Shown here piece after piece: positions 8,721 through 17,402 of a stretch of DNA of 64,000 nucleotides; position 1 is the stretch's first letter; every line of letters starts with the position of its first letter. This DNA is from an uncultured Lachnospiraceae bacterium (GTDB lineage Bacteria > Bacillota > Clostridia > Lachnospirales > Lachnospiraceae), in assembly GCA_934394615.1 (NCBI GenBank), contig CAKRRJ010000001.1:1-64000 (forward strand), read 5' to 3'. The notes under the pieces were generated by a model. It was not told the origin of the DNA, ran no database searches, and worked only from the letters and a program-made list of their open reading frames with translations. Position numbers and translations under genes: made by a program.

Positions 8721-9467
8721 ATGATGAATCAGCCTATGACAGAGCGTGTGGACATGTTGGAAAAGTGGATTCAGGAAAGTAATAATGTGGTGTTTTTCGG
8801 CGGCGCGGGCGTTTCTACGGAAAGTGGAATCCCGGATTTTCGCAGCGTGGACGGACTTTACAACCAGCAGTATGATTATCCGCCGGAGACCATCATCAGC
8901 CATAGCTTTTACCGGAGAAATCCGGAGGAATTTTACCGATTTTATAAGAATAAAATGCTGTTTCCGAATGCGAAACCCAATGCGGCGCATCTGGCACTGG
9001 CGAAGCTGGAGCAGCAGGGCAAGGTTCGCGCGGTTATCACTCAGAACATTGACGGGCTGCATCAGGCAGCAGGAAGCCGGGAAGTGCTGGAGCTGCATGG
9101 CTCTGTCCACCGGAATTACTGTACCCGCTGTGGAAAATTCTTTGATCTTGCCGCAATTATGGGGATGGAGAGTGTGCCGCGCTGTGAGTGTGGCGGCATC
9201 ATCAAGCCGGACGTGGTACTTTATGAGGAAGGACTGGATCAGACCACGCTGCAGAAAGCGGTGCGTTACATACAGGAAGCGGATATCCTGATCATTGGAG
9301 GAACCTCCCTGACGGTGTATCCGGCAGCAGGACTGATTGATTATTACCGGGGGAAGAAACTGGTGCTGATCAACAAGAGTGTTACGCCGATGGATGACAG
9401 GGCAGATCTGGTCATCAATGAGCCGATCGGAGCGGTGTTTGAGCGCTTTTTGAAGGAGGAAAAATAG
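8721..9467 (+). CDS. cobB: Sir2-family NAD-dependent protein deacylase
   Basis: 248 residues from the ATG at 8721, which follows AAAGGAGCGGGA; an in-frame ATG at 8694 overlaps an inverted repeat and lacks a ribosome site. The sirtuin core is complete: GAGVSTESGIPDFRS (NAD binding), QNIDGLH (catalytic H follows in LELHG), four zinc cysteines (CTRCG and CECGG), GGTSLTVYP and a C-terminal NKS. It removes acyl groups from lysines, consuming NAD+ and giving nicotinamide and O-acyl-ADP-ribose. It ends directly against the aldo/keto reductase start. Class assignment (acetyl or longer acyl) is not attempted. Confidence 0.93.
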   Translation: MMNQPMTERVDMLEKWIQESNNVVFFGGAGVSTESGIPDFRSVDGLYNQQYDYPPETIISHSFYRRNPEEFYRFYKNKMLFPNAKPNAAHLALAKLEQQGKVRAVITQNIDGLHQAAGSREVLELHGSVHRNYCTRCGKFFDLAAIMGMESVPRCECGGIIKPDVVLYEEGLDQTTLQKAVRYIQEADILIIGGTSLTVYPAAGLIDYYRGKKLVLINKSVTPMDDRADLVINEPIGAVFERFLKEEK

Positions 9468-10481
9468 ATGTATCAGGCGGATGATTCTCGTTATGACAAG
9501 ATGAGTTATAAACGCTGTGGAAACAGCGGAATCCTGCTTCCGCGGGTATCGCTGGGCATGTGGCAGAATTTCGGGGCGGAGAAGCCCCTTGCAGAGCAGA
9601 AAGAGATTATTTTTCGGGCATTTGATCTGGGCATTACCCATTTCGACCTGGCGAATAACTATGGTGCTCCGAATATCGGAATGGCAGAGGAGAACTTCGG
9701 AAAGATTTTCGAGGAAGATTTGAAGCTGTACCGGGAGCAGATCCTGGTTTCCACCAAAGCCGGATACGATTTCTGGCCAGGACCCTATGGAAACTGGGGA
9801 TCCAGAAAATATCTGATGTCCAGCCTGGATGCCAGCTTAAAGCGCATGAAGCTGGATTATGTGGACATTTTCTATCATCATCGTCCAGATCCGGAGACGC
9901 CGCTGGAAGAGACCATGGGCGCACTGTCGGATATGGTGCGGCAGGGCAAGGCGCTGTATGTGGGAATTTCCAATTATCAGGCAGAGGAAGCAGAGCGGGC
10001 TATTGCAATTCTGAAAGAGAATGGAACGCCATGCCTGATCCATCAGGCCAGATACAATATGTTTGAGCGCTGGCCGGAGCAGGGCCTGTTTGAGGTACTG
10101 ACGAAAAATGGAACCGGCTGTATCGCTTACAGTCCGCTGGCCCAGGGCGCACTGACAGATAAGTATTTAAAAGGAATCCCGGCAGATTCCCGGGCGTCCA
10201 GACAGGGAACCACCGTAGGCAAGCGGTATATGCATGAGGACCAGCTTGCTAAGGTGGCAAAGCTGAATGCGCTTGCGAAAGAGCGCGGCCAGAGCCTGGC
10301 GCAGATGGCCCTGGCCTGGGTACTGCGCAGAGATGAGGTGGCCAGCGTCCTGATCGGAGCGAGCCGCGTCAGCCAGTTGGAGGACAATGTGGCGGCACTG
10401 GATAAGCTGGAATTCAGCACGGAAGAACTGGCGAGGATTGATGCGATTTTAGGAAAAGATCCGGGACATATGATCCGGTAG
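9468..10481 (+). CDS. Aldo/keto reductase, YghZ-like
   Basis: 337-residue (beta/alpha)8 NADPH-dependent reductase. The tetrad is visible: D in HFDLANNYG, Y in the same strand, K in VSTKAGYD and H in YHHRPDPETP. The length and the GPYGNWGSRKYL insertion match the YghZ/Gpr subgroup, which reduces L-glyceraldehyde 3-phosphate and methylglyoxal. The ATG directly follows the sirtuin stop, with GAAGGAGG inside the end of that gene, so the two are coupled. Its physiological substrate in this organism is not known. Confidence 0.92.
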   Translation: MYQADDSRYDKMSYKRCGNSGILLPRVSLGMWQNFGAEKPLAEQKEIIFRAFDLGITHFDLANNYGAPNIGMAEENFGKIFEEDLKLYREQILVSTKAGYDFWPGPYGNWGSRKYLMSSLDASLKRMKLDYVDIFYHHRPDPETPLEETMGALSDMVRQGKALYVGISNYQAEEAERAIAILKENGTPCLIHQARYNMFERWPEQGLFEVLTKNGTGCIAYSPLAQGALTDKYLKGIPADSRASRQGTTVGKRYMHEDQLAKVAKLNALAKERGQSLAQMALAWVLRRDEVASVLIGASRVSQLEDNVAALDKLEFSTEELARIDAILGKDPGHMIR

Positions 10482-10608
10482 AAAATTGGGGGAAACAGAA
10501 AAATGCCCCGGACACCGGAAGGAAAAGCGGCGGACCGCAGGACGAAATCTGGCAGACAGACGCAATCGAGCTGGATGACAGAAAAAGTGAAAAAAATGGG
10601 AGCGATAT

Positions 10609-10818
10609 ATGGAACAGAAATGGAATTTTGAGGTGGGTGATGTGGTAAAGCTGAAAAAGCCGCATCCCTGCGGGAGCCATGAGTGGGAAATCCTGCGGGT
10701 AGGCGCGGATTTCCGGCTGAAATGCATGGGCTGCGGCCATCAGGTCATGACCGAGCGGAAAATGGTAGAGAAAAATGCCCGGGGCCTGACGAAGGCAGCG
10801 GAGAAGCAGCAGGGCTAA
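10609..10818 (+). CDS. DUF951 family small protein
   Basis: 69 residues in the DUF951 pattern: a short beta-barrel-like N-terminus (FEVGDVVKLKKPHPCG), then SHEWEILRVGADFRLKC and MGCGHQVM with two further cysteines. The conserved PHPCG and CxGC suggest a metal-binding or nucleic-acid-binding fold; no function is established. The ATG is preceded by GGGAGCGATAT. Across Firmicutes this gene is often near rpsF, as here, about 190 nt upstream of it. Confidence 0.88.
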   Translation: MEQKWNFEVGDVVKLKKPHPCGSHEWEILRVGADFRLKCMGCGHQVMTERKMVEKNARGLTKAAEKQQG

Positions 10819-10907
10819 ATGCAGGAAGAAATTGAGTGAAGCATGGAAGCGGGGCGGGAAACGGCGGAAAATCCGCAAAAAAACTTGCAAAATCCGCGAA
10901 AAAGTGC

Positions 10908-10936
10908 TTGCTTTTATACGGTAAGTTTGCTAAAAT
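10908..10936 (+). promoter_or_regulatory. Promoter of rpsF-ssb-rpsR
   Basis: TTGCTT (10908-10913), a 17-nt spacer and TAAAAT (10931-10936), with a TGC extended -10. It yields a leader of about 70 nt. Confidence 0.75.
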
Positions 10937-10963
10937 ATTTATCCGTGACACATTAAAATCCTT

Positions 10964-10987
10964 GCTCTTGAAACTGAAGTCAAGGGC
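10964..10987 (+). promoter_or_regulatory. Stem-loop in the rpsF leader, candidate S6:S18 autoregulatory site
   Basis: An 8-bp stem with one G-T pair (10964-10971 with 10980-10987) and an 8-nt loop, just upstream of AAGGAGG. The S6:S18 complex is known to bind structured rpsF leaders in many bacteria. Whether this hairpin is that element was not verified against the published consensus. Confidence 0.4.
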
Positions 10988-11011
10988 CAGAGACCACAAG
11001 GAGGTAAAGCA

Positions 11012-11305
11012 ATGAACAAATACGAATTAGCAGTTGTTCTGAGCGCAAAACTCGAAGACGAAGAGAGAGCTGCAGCACTGGAGAAGGTACAGGGTTATAT
11101 CACCCGCTTCGGTGGCACTGTAACAGGCGTTGATGATTGGGGCAAGAAGAGACTTGCTTACGAGATTCAGAAAGCAAAAGAGGCTTTCTACTACTTCATC
11201 AAGTTCGAGTCTGAGAACTCTGACTGCTCTAACGAAGTGGAAGCACACATCCGCATCATGGAGCCGGTTGTCAGATATCTTTGCGTAAAGCAGGACGAGC
11301 AGTAA
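11012..11305 (+). CDS. rpsF: 30S ribosomal protein S6
   Basis: 97 residues with the bS6 ferredoxin-like fold: MNKYELAVVLSAKLEDEE at the start, the VTGVDDWGKKRLAYEIQK core that contacts S18, and FYYFIKFES. Length is normal and the ATG follows AAGGAGGTAAAGC. It binds 16S rRNA in the platform of the small subunit as a heterodimer with S18. First gene of the conserved rpsF-ssb-rpsR operon. Confidence 0.98.
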   Translation: MNKYELAVVLSAKLEDEERAAALEKVQGYITRFGGTVTGVDDWGKKRLAYEIQKAKEAFYYFIKFESENSDCSNEVEAHIRIMEPVVRYLCVKQDEQ

Positions 11306-11346
11306 GTAATAGATAACGACCAGCTTAAAAAAGGAAGAGTGATGGT

Positions 11347-11811
11347 ATGAATAGAGTAATCCTTATGGGAAGATTGACCAGAGACCCGGAAGTTCGTTAC
11401 ACCCAGGGAGAGCGTTCCATGGCTGTTGCAAGATACACCCTTGCAGTGGACCGCAGAGGACGCCGTAACCAGGACGGAAACGAGCAGACTGCCGATTTTA
11501 TTAACATCGTGGCATTTGACAGAGCAGGCGAGTTTGCAGAGAAGTATTTCCGTCAGGGGATGCGCGTACTGGTGTCCGGACGTATCCAGACTGGCAGTTA
11601 CACCAACAAAGAAGGTCAGCGTGTTTATACCACAGACATCATCGTAGATGATCAGGAGTTTGCAGACAGCAAAAACTCTGCAGGCGGAAATGGTGATAAC
11701 GGCGGTTACGGCTATCAGCCGACCTCCAGACCGGCTCCGACCAGCGCGATTGGCGATGGCTTCATGAACATCCCGGATGGTGTGGAAGACGAAGGACTGC
11801 CGTTTAACTAA
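11347..11811 (+). CDS. ssb: Single-stranded DNA-binding protein
   Basis: 154 residues. The OB-fold (1-105) starts MNRVILMGRLTRDPEVRYT. A Gly/Asn-rich linker leads to the acidic tail, which ends in GLPFN rather than the usual DDDLPF; the acidic DGVEDEG just before supplies the charge. The tetramer coats ssDNA at forks and recruits partners through its tail. Its place between the S6 and S18 genes is the standard Firmicute arrangement. Confidence 0.97.
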   Translation: MNRVILMGRLTRDPEVRYTQGERSMAVARYTLAVDRRGRRNQDGNEQTADFINIVAFDRAGEFAEKYFRQGMRVLVSGRIQTGSYTNKEGQRVYTTDIIVDDQEFADSKNSAGGNGDNGGYGYQPTSRPAPTSAIGDGFMNIPDGVEDEGLPFN

Positions 11812-11861
11812 TCAGGTTTAGCTGAGACGGCACGAATCATTTGAAGAAGGAGGCAGTACCA

Positions 11862-12128
11862 ATGGCATTCAATAAGACTGATAAAGCAGATGGCGCTAAG
11901 GTAAGAAGAGGCGGCATGCGTAGAAGAAAAAAAGTTTGTGTATTCTGCGGCGATAAGAACGGCGTAATCGATTACAAGGATACCAACAAGCTGAAAAGAT
12001 ATGTATCTGAGAGAGGTAAAATTCTTCCGAGAAGAATTACCGGTAACTGTGCTAAGCACCAGAGAGCTCTGACCGTTGCTATCAAGAGAGCACGTCACAT
12101 CGCTCTGATGCCGTACACCATGGAGTAA
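11862..12128 (+). CDS. rpsR: 30S ribosomal protein S18
   Basis: 88 residues. The ATG at 11862 is chosen because AAGGAGGCAG precedes it; an in-frame TTG at 11841 lies upstream of that site. The basic N-terminus ([15 protein letters not shown]) and [21 protein letters not shown] are the bS18 signature. Two zinc-type cysteines (CVFC) and a third in TGNCAKHQ suggest the zinc-binding form of S18. Last gene of the operon. Confidence 0.98.
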   Translation: MAFNKTDKADGAKVRRGGMRRRKKVCVFCGDKNGVIDYKDTNKLKRYVSERGKILPRRITGNCAKHQRALTVAIKRARHIALMPYTME

Positions 12129-12155
12129 TCCACAAGATACGGAATAAGAATTCAG

Positions 12156-12195
12156 AAGAGACTTTATGCAGGAAGCTGTGTAAGGTCTCTTTTTT
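12156..12195 (+). terminator. Terminator of the rpsF operon
   Basis: A long imperfect stem (AAGAGAC with GTCTCTT at the base) around a GAAG loop, followed by six T. Confidence 0.88.
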
Positions 12196-12230
12196 CGTCT
12201 TACATTCCTCTTACGATTTGGCCGGAGCCG

Positions 12231-12259
12231 TTGAATATGTCATATGCCAGTGATAAAAT
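12231..12259 (+). promoter_or_regulatory. Promoter of the Cys-rich membrane peptide gene
   Basis: TTGAAT (12231-12236), 17 nt and TAAAAT (12254-12259). Confidence 0.65.
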
Positions 12260-12303
12260 AGGGAAAGACAGATAGAACATATCAAAAAAGGAAGCGCATA
12301 CAT

Positions 12304-12534
12304 ATGGAAGTATTGATGGGAATATTTGTAAAAGCCTGCGTGGCGGTAATTATTGGAGCAATCTGCCTGACCGGCCTGATTCTTTATTCGAAGAAGAAAG
12401 ATCGGGAAGAGGCACAGAGCGGGGCAGCAGGCAAAAGCCAGGCTGATTCCGGGCACATAACCTGCAGCGGTGACTGCAGCAAATGTTTTAGTCATTGCGG
12501 CGCAGAAAATATAAAACAGCAGCAGAAACAGTAA
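12304..12534 (+). CDS. Small Cys-rich membrane protein, FeoB-associated-like
   Basis: 76 residues. One transmembrane helix (about 5-28) is followed by a basic/acidic linker and a C-terminal cluster of four cysteines (CSGDCSKCFSHC). The layout resembles FeoB-associated Cys-rich membrane proteins, which sit beside ferrous-iron importers, but no feoB is in the window. A metal-binding or redox role is a guess. The ribosome site is AAAAAAGGAAG, with rather long spacing. The secreted LppX-like gene follows after 35 nt, so the two may be co-transcribed. Confidence 0.6.
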   Translation: MEVLMGIFVKACVAVIIGAICLTGLILYSKKKDREEAQSGAAGKSQADSGHITCSGDCSKCFSHCGAENIKQQQKQ

Positions 12535-12569
12535 TTGGTAATGAATTCAAATTGGAGGAGGGATTACAC

Positions 12570-13406
12570 ATGAAACTGAAACGACTGGCAGCAGCAACGG
12601 CAGCTTTGGTGATGGTACTTACCGTGCCGGCTTATGCGAATGATGCAGATGCGGTGGCGGTATATGAGGAGATGAACCAGAAACAAAAAACTCTGACGGA
12701 TGTGAACGCTTACTATGATTTTAATATAAGCACTAAAATGGATGCTATGCAGATGAGCAGCCGCCTGGAGATGAATATGAAAGCAAATCATATTACAGAG
12801 CCGGAGCATCTGCGAATGAACAATTACATGCGTATGACCATAGGACAGTTTTCAACTGGAAATGAGACGGAGGGACCGGCAGGGGATAGTGTTTCCATGG
12901 ATTTAAGCGGCACTCCGGTTACGGGCAATATGTACTATGAAAATGGTATGTATTATATGGACATGATGGATCAGAAAATCAAACAGCCGATGCCATTGGA
13001 GCAGATGATGAAAAGCATTCAGCAGATTCCGGGCATGGACAATGGCGGACTGGATTACATTCAGAATCTGAAGCTTCGCACAGAGGGCGAAGACCGGATC
13101 CTGAGCTATACCATGGATGCCGGGAAAATGAATTCCCTGCTTGACCAGGTGATGGGAATGAACGGAATGTCTGCTGTGGCTCAGAGCGGCGCACAGGTAA
13201 GCTATGATGCCATCAGCGGGGAACTGGTTGTAGGTCCGGATGGCTACTGCAAAAAGAGCAGAATGAAGATGGGTATGAAGATGACCATGGATGGCTCCGT
13301 TATCAGTGTGATGATGGACGGTGATGTGGGGTATGCAGACCCGGGACAGCCGGTGGAATTTGCAACACCGGATTTAAACGGATATCAGCTGCTCGAGATA
13401 CAGTAG
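12570..13406 (+). CDS. Secreted LppX/LolA-like (DUF6612-type) protein
   Basis: 278 residues from the ATG at 12570, after TTGGAGGAGGG; an in-frame start at 12495 overlaps the preceding gene and is rejected. The signal peptide (1-23) ends in VPAYA without a lipobox cysteine, so the mature protein should be free or loosely wall-bound. The rest is a Met-rich beta-fold typical of half-barrel lipoprotein-sorting relatives (DUF6612), with paired strands such as NMYYENGMYYMDM. Methionine is unusually frequent (runs such as GMKMGMKMTM). Role unknown; lipid or hydrophobic ligand binding is the family-level guess. Confidence 0.7.
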   Translation: MKLKRLAAATAALVMVLTVPAYANDADAVAVYEEMNQKQKTLTDVNAYYDFNISTKMDAMQMSSRLEMNMKANHITEPEHLRMNNYMRMTIGQFSTGNETEGPAGDSVSMDLSGTPVTGNMYYENGMYYMDMMDQKIKQPMPLEQMMKSIQQIPGMDNGGLDYIQNLKLRTEGEDRILSYTMDAGKMNSLLDQVMGMNGMSAVAQSGAQVSYDAISGELVVGPDGYCKKSRMKMGMKMTMDGSVISVMMDGDVGYADPGQPVEFATPDLNGYQLLEIQ

Positions 13407-13463
13407 AAATCAGGTGCAGAGAAAGCTGCGCATCAAACGAACAGAAGAAAACTGGAAAAAGGA

Positions 13464-13507
13464 AACGCCGAAAGTGCTGGCATAGAGCCGCGCTTCCGGC
13501 GTTTTCT
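13464..13507. terminator. Bidirectional terminator between the LppX-like gene and DUF4317
   Basis: AACGCCG (13464-13470) pairs with CGGCGTT (13497-13503), with T on the + side and a shorter A/T-rich flank on the other. The genes on either side converge here. Confidence 0.75.
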
Positions 13508-13534
13508 GCGTTCTGGATTTCCTAATACGGATGT

Positions 13535-14683
13535 TTATTCTTCCTCTTCATGGGCGGCTGCACCCGGTGTTACGGCAATTCCGTTTACTTCCACACCGCC
13601 GTCGATGGCAATGACCAGGCACTGGCGTCCGTCAATTTCACGGGTTTCAATCAGATCAGTGCGGTCTGGATTGACCTTGATGATAACGTCCGGAGTTTTG
13701 ACTTCAAAGGCCCGGGTGTTGACGATATTGCTTGCGTAGATGGAAGCTTTTTCACCGGCGTTTTCATCGAAGTTCTGGTCAAAGGTGGCAAGCTGTTCTT
13801 CCTCGATGCCGCTGTGCTCTAAGAGATTGCGGACCTGGTATTTGTCGAGGACAAGGGGTTCCGGCTCATCTTTGTGTTCTTCGATCAGTTCGGTCAGGTT
13901 TTCGTGAATGGTCTTTACCGTCTCATAGTCGCAGGCATCGCCCAGAGTCTCCTCGATGATGGTCTGGAAAGATTCTTTCTGATACCCGGCCGGAAGCGGA
14001 AGCGGGCAGCCAAGCATCTGCTCGATGAAAGCATCATGCAGGTCGTCGCTGTCTTTGGAATAGTAAAGTGTGCTGTGCAGGTCGGTGGAGCGGTCGTTGA
14101 ACGCCGGGAACAGGAATCCAAGCTGCGGCATCTGAACGACCCAGTCGCGGATGCGGTTCTGGAAATTTCCATCCAGCTCATTGTAGCTCAGTCCCGGTTT
14201 GGACAGGTCTACCGGGCAGATGGAGCAGAGAATGTAGCTGTAAACCTCATCGGAAGCATCCTCCATCTCAATGCCGTCGGAAGTCTTTCCCGGGATGTCG
14301 TAGGCATCGTGGATGAGCAGAATCAGGTAGTTGCCAACATAGTCATAAGTTTCGATGACGCGGTCATAGAAGGCATCCAGAATGGCATCATCCTGCAGGC
14401 GGCTGTTGCGTAATTTCAGTAAAAATTCATGTGGTCCGCCTTCTTTTTCGGCATCCAGCGGAAATTCCAGGTTGATGAGGTTTTTCCCGAGCGTGCCGGA
14501 AAGGTTTTTGCGCAGAAGTTCAAAATATTTAAACATATCTTCTTCCGGAAGGGATAAAAATGCTTCTTTGAATTCGGTCTTTTTATTCTTTTCGCCGTCT
14601 ACATAGCAGCCGCAGATGCGGGAAATGGAGCAGTTGGCCGGGGTGAACTGGCGCTTGATCTCAGCAATTTCTTTTTTTATCAT
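13535..14683 (-). CDS. DUF4317 domain protein
   Basis: 382 residues from the ATG at 14683, which follows AAAGGAGACC; an upstream in-frame ATG at 14707 has no ribosome site. The sequence is DUF4317 from end to end (IKRQFTPANCSISRICGCYVDGEK at the start, PQLGFLFPAFNDRSTDLHSTLYY in the middle), a family widespread in Lachnospiraceae and Ruminococcaceae with no known function. It is rich in Asp/Glu, soluble, without signal or membrane segments. The C-terminus ends in an acidic tail (HEEEE). Monocistronic and facing the preceding genes. Confidence 0.88.
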   Translation of the reverse strand: MIKKEIAEIKRQFTPANCSISRICGCYVDGEKNKKTEFKEAFLSLPEEDMFKYFELLRKNLSGTLGKNLINLEFPLDAEKEGGPHEFLLKLRNSRLQDDAILDAFYDRVIETYDYVGNYLILLIHDAYDIPGKTSDGIEMEDASDEVYSYILCSICPVDLSKPGLSYNELDGNFQNRIRDWVVQMPQLGFLFPAFNDRSTDLHSTLYYSKDSDDLHDAFIEQMLGCPLPLPAGYQKESFQTIIEETLGDACDYETVKTIHENLTELIEEHKDEPEPLVLDKYQVRNLLEHSGIEEEQLATFDQNFDENAGEKASIYASNIVNTRAFEVKTPDVIIKVNPDRTDLIETREIDGRQCLVIAIDGGVEVNGIAVTPGAAAHEEEE

Positions 14684-14724
14684 AAGGCAGGTCTCCTTTG
14701 TATACATGGTGAATCTGGACTCTT

Positions 14725-14733
14725 ATTTTACCA
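14725..14733 (-). promoter_or_regulatory. Extended -10 promoter of the DUF4317 gene
   Basis: On the minus strand, TGG followed by TAAAAT (14730-14725). The -35 region is weak. Confidence 0.45.
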
Positions 14734-14764
14734 CAGAAAAAGCGTTCGCGAAAGGGAAAGTCAG

Positions 14765-14810
14765 AGCATCGGCAAAATCCCGCTCCTGTTTGCACAGCGT
14801 GTGAACAGTA
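14765..14810 (+). repeat. 46-bp dispersed repeat, copy A
   Basis: Matches 20244-20289 at 43 of 46 positions. It holds a dyad (CTGTT, 2-nt bulge, CACA, 3-nt loop, TGTGAACAG) and lies directly upstream of the gdpP promoter. Confidence 0.75.
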
Positions 14811-14837
14811 GACGAATTAAAGGTGCTATGGTATAAT
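14809..14837 (+). promoter_or_regulatory. Promoter of gdpP-rplI-dnaB
   Basis: TAGACG (14809-14814), 17 nt and TATAAT (14832-14837), with a TGG extended -10. Its -35 overlaps the end of repeat copy A. Confidence 0.65.
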
Positions 14838-14907
14838 CTGAAGATAGGCGGCCGCAGAAAACGGCCGACAGCGGCAGATCCATCCGGGTCTGATAAGGAG
14901 AAAATGT

Positions 14908-16950
14908 ATGAAAGAGAACATAAAGGTTCATGGGCAGCTGAAAGGCTATCTGAGCTGGCCCCTGCTTCTTTCCCTGTTTCTGGTCTGTGCGAATATTGCG
15001 GCTGGCTGTGTCAGCCATATCGGCGGACTGATCATGCTTCCTTTCACGATAGGTTATATTGGAATTGCCATGTGGATCTTTTTTTACAGCAAAAAAAGAA
15101 TCCTTGGCGGTTTGGTGGACTTTTCGGCCGAGTATGCATGGATTCAGAAACAGCTTCTCACGGGACTGGCACTGCCTTATGCCCTGGCCGGGGAAGATGG
15201 CAGGATCGTCTGGGCGAACGATGAGTTTCGGGCGGTCACGGCCCTGGAGAAAGGAAACTGGAAAAATCTCATTTCTATGTTTCCAGAGGTGACAAAAGAA
15301 GATCTGGCAACGGATGAGGAACCGGTGAAGGTGCATACCGCATTTGCTGACCGTCGTTTCCGCATGGAGATCCAGCCAATCTATGTGAGCAGCTCCGAAC
15401 AGGAGGAAATTCAGGCGGTCATCAGCAGACAGAAGCTGCTGGCAGTTTACCTCTTCGATGAAACGGAAATTTTGCGCTGCCGTCAGCAGATCACAGACGA
15501 AAAGATGGTGGCAGGCATTATCTACCTCGACAACTACGATGAGGCACTGGAGAGTGTTGAGGAAGTACGCCGATCCCTGCTGACTGCGCTGATTGACCGT
15601 AAAATCAATAAGTATATCGGCGCGGTGGACGGTATTTTAAAGAGCATCGAAAAAGACAAATACTTCTTTGCTGTAAAACAGAAGTATATTGAGCAGATGC
15701 AGGAAGAGCGTTTCCCAATCCTGGAAGATGTTAAGACGGTCAACATCGGAAACGAGATGGCGGTGACCTTAAGTATCGGTATCGGCATGAATGGAGACAC
15801 TTACGCGCAGAACTATGATTCTGCCCGCGTTGCCATCGATATGGCGCTTGGCCGCGGCGGTGACCAGGCGGTTGTCAAAGATGGAAGCCGTATTCAGTAT
15901 TACGGCGGAAAATCCCAGCAGCAGGAGAAAGCGACCCGCGTGAAAGCGCGCGTGAAAGCACATGCCATGCGGGAGCTTATGGAGACGAAGGACCGCATCC
16001 TCATTATGGGCCATAAACTGAGCGACAGTGACGCATTTGGTTCTGCCATTGGCATTTACCGTATCGCAACGGCGTTAAACAAAAAGGCGCATGTGGTCAT
16101 CAATGAGGTAACGACGTCGGTTCAGCCAATGATGGCCCGTTTCCTGGATAACCCGGATTATCCGGAGGATCTGTTTCTGACAGGCGCGCAGGCAGCGGAG
16201 CTGGTAGACAGCAATACCATGCTTGTGGTGGTCGATGTAAACCGGCCGAGCATTACCGATGCGCCTGAGCTTTTAAAGCTGGTAAAGACGATCGTGGTCA
16301 TGGATCATCACCGTCAGAGCAGCGAGGTCATCAGCAATGCCGTGCTCTCTTACGTGGAGCCGTACGCGTCTTCGGCGTGTGAGATGGTAGCAGAGGTACT
16401 GCAGTACATTGCGGACGGCATTAAGATCAAATCCGCAGAGGCAGATGCCATGTATGCCGGCATCGTCATCGATACAAACAACTTTACCAACCAGACCGGT
16501 GTGCGCACGTTTGAGGCGGCAGCGTTCCTGCGCCGCAACGGAGCCGATGTGACCCGTGTGCGCAAGCTGTTCCGGGATGATATGCAGGATTACAAGGCAA
16601 GGGCAGCAGCAATCTCCTCCGCGGAGATTTACCGCGAAGCATTTTCCATCGGCGTATGCCCGTCGGAAGGACTTCCGAGCCCGACCATCGTCTGCGCGCA
16701 GGCGGCAAATGAACTGCTTGAGATTAAGGGAATCAAGGCTTCCGTGGTCATGACAGAGTACCACGGCCTGATCTATTTGAGCGCCCGCTCCATTGACGAG
16801 GTCAATGTTCAGGTTATGATGGAGAAACTGGGCGGCGGCGGACACCGTACCATTGCCGGGGCACAGCTTTCCGGCATCAGTATGGATGAGGCCAAAAACC
16901 GCGTGAAAGCGGTCATTGATGAGATGTTACAGAAGGGAGATATATCATAA
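14908..16950 (+). CDS. gdpP: Cyclic-di-AMP phosphodiesterase, GGDEF-DHH type
   Basis: 680 residues in GdpP order: two transmembrane helices (about 10-60), a PAS-like domain (about 75-150), a degenerate GGDEF domain (about 170-315), DHH (about 345-500) and DHHA1 (about 590-670). Catalytic motifs are present: [12 protein letters not shown] (metal aspartates), [17 protein letters not shown] and [13 protein letters not shown]. It hydrolyses c-di-AMP to 5'-pApA at the membrane, controlling potassium and wall homeostasis. The stop overlaps the rplI start (TAATG). gdpP-rplI-dnaB is a conserved Firmicute order. Confidence 0.95.
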   Translation: MKENIKVHGQLKGYLSWPLLLSLFLVCANIAAGCVSHIGGLIMLPFTIGYIGIAMWIFFYSKKRILGGLVDFSAEYAWIQKQLLTGLALPYALAGEDGRIVWANDEFRAVTALEKGNWKNLISMFPEVTKEDLATDEEPVKVHTAFADRRFRMEIQPIYVSSSEQEEIQAVISRQKLLAVYLFDETEILRCRQQITDEKMVAGIIYLDNYDEALESVEEVRRSLLTALIDRKINKYIGAVDGILKSIEKDKYFFAVKQKYIEQMQEERFPILEDVKTVNIGNEMAVTLSIGIGMNGDTYAQNYDSARVAIDMALGRGGDQAVVKDGSRIQYYGGKSQQQEKATRVKARVKAHAMRELMETKDRILIMGHKLSDSDAFGSAIGIYRIATALNKKAHVVINEVTTSVQPMMARFLDNPDYPEDLFLTGAQAAELVDSNTMLVVVDVNRPSITDAPELLKLVKTIVVMDHHRQSSEVISNAVLSYVEPYASSACEMVAEVLQYIADGIKIKSAEADAMYAGIVIDTNNFTNQTGVRTFEAAAFLRRNGADVTRVRKLFRDDMQDYKARAAAISSAEIYREAFSIGVCPSEGLPSPTIVCAQAANELLEIKGIKASVVMTEYHGLIYLSARSIDEVNVQVMMEKLGGGGHRTIAGAQLSGISMDEAKNRVKAVIDEMLQKGDIS

Positions 16951-17396
16951 TGGAAATCGTATTATTAGAGGATGTTAAGGCATTAGGAAAGAAAGGCCAG
17001 ATCGTAAAGGTAAACGACGGATATGCAAGAAACTTTATCCTGCCGAAAAAGCTGGGTGTTGAGGCAACTTCCAAGAACTTAAACGACTTAAAGCTTCAGA
17101 AAGCAAATGCGGAAAAAGTAGCAGCAGAGCAGCTGGCAGCAGCAAAAGAGCTGGCAGCGAAGATTAACGAGCTGACGGTAACACTGAAAATGAAAGCAGG
17201 CGAGGGCGGCAAGGCATTTGGCTCTGTATCCAGCAAGGAAATCGCAGCAGCGGCAGCAGAGCAGTTAAATCTGGAACTCGACAAAAAGAAACTGGTTCTT
17301 CCGGAGCCGATCAAGACCTTTGGCAATCATGAGGTCCCGGTAAAACTGCACAAGGATGTGACCGCAAAACTGACAGTTAAAGTAACGGAGGCGTAA
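16950..17396 (+). CDS. rplI: 50S ribosomal protein L9
   Basis: 148 residues. The N-terminal domain has [22 protein letters not shown] with the conserved Gly/Asn-rich rRNA-binding loop. A long connecting helix (about 40-75, Ala/Lys/Glu-rich) leads to the C-terminal domain ([17 protein letters not shown]). Length is normal. Its ATG overlaps the gdpP stop, and dnaB starts 6 nt after it. Confidence 0.97.
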   Translation: MEIVLLEDVKALGKKGQIVKVNDGYARNFILPKKLGVEATSKNLNDLKLQKANAEKVAAEQLAAAKELAAKINELTVTLKMKAGEGGKAFGSVSSKEIAAAAAEQLNLELDKKKLVLPEPIKTFGNHEVPVKLHKDVTAKLTVKVTEA

Positions 17397-17402
17397 GATT
17401 TT

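Noticed and set aside
7461-9641. A 726-codon open frame on the minus strand antisense to three genes
   Set aside because: It is antisense to the Eis-like and sirtuin genes, has no ribosome site, and its composition (His/Arg/Leu-rich) is that of a shadow frame; the plus-strand genes have intact conserved motifs.
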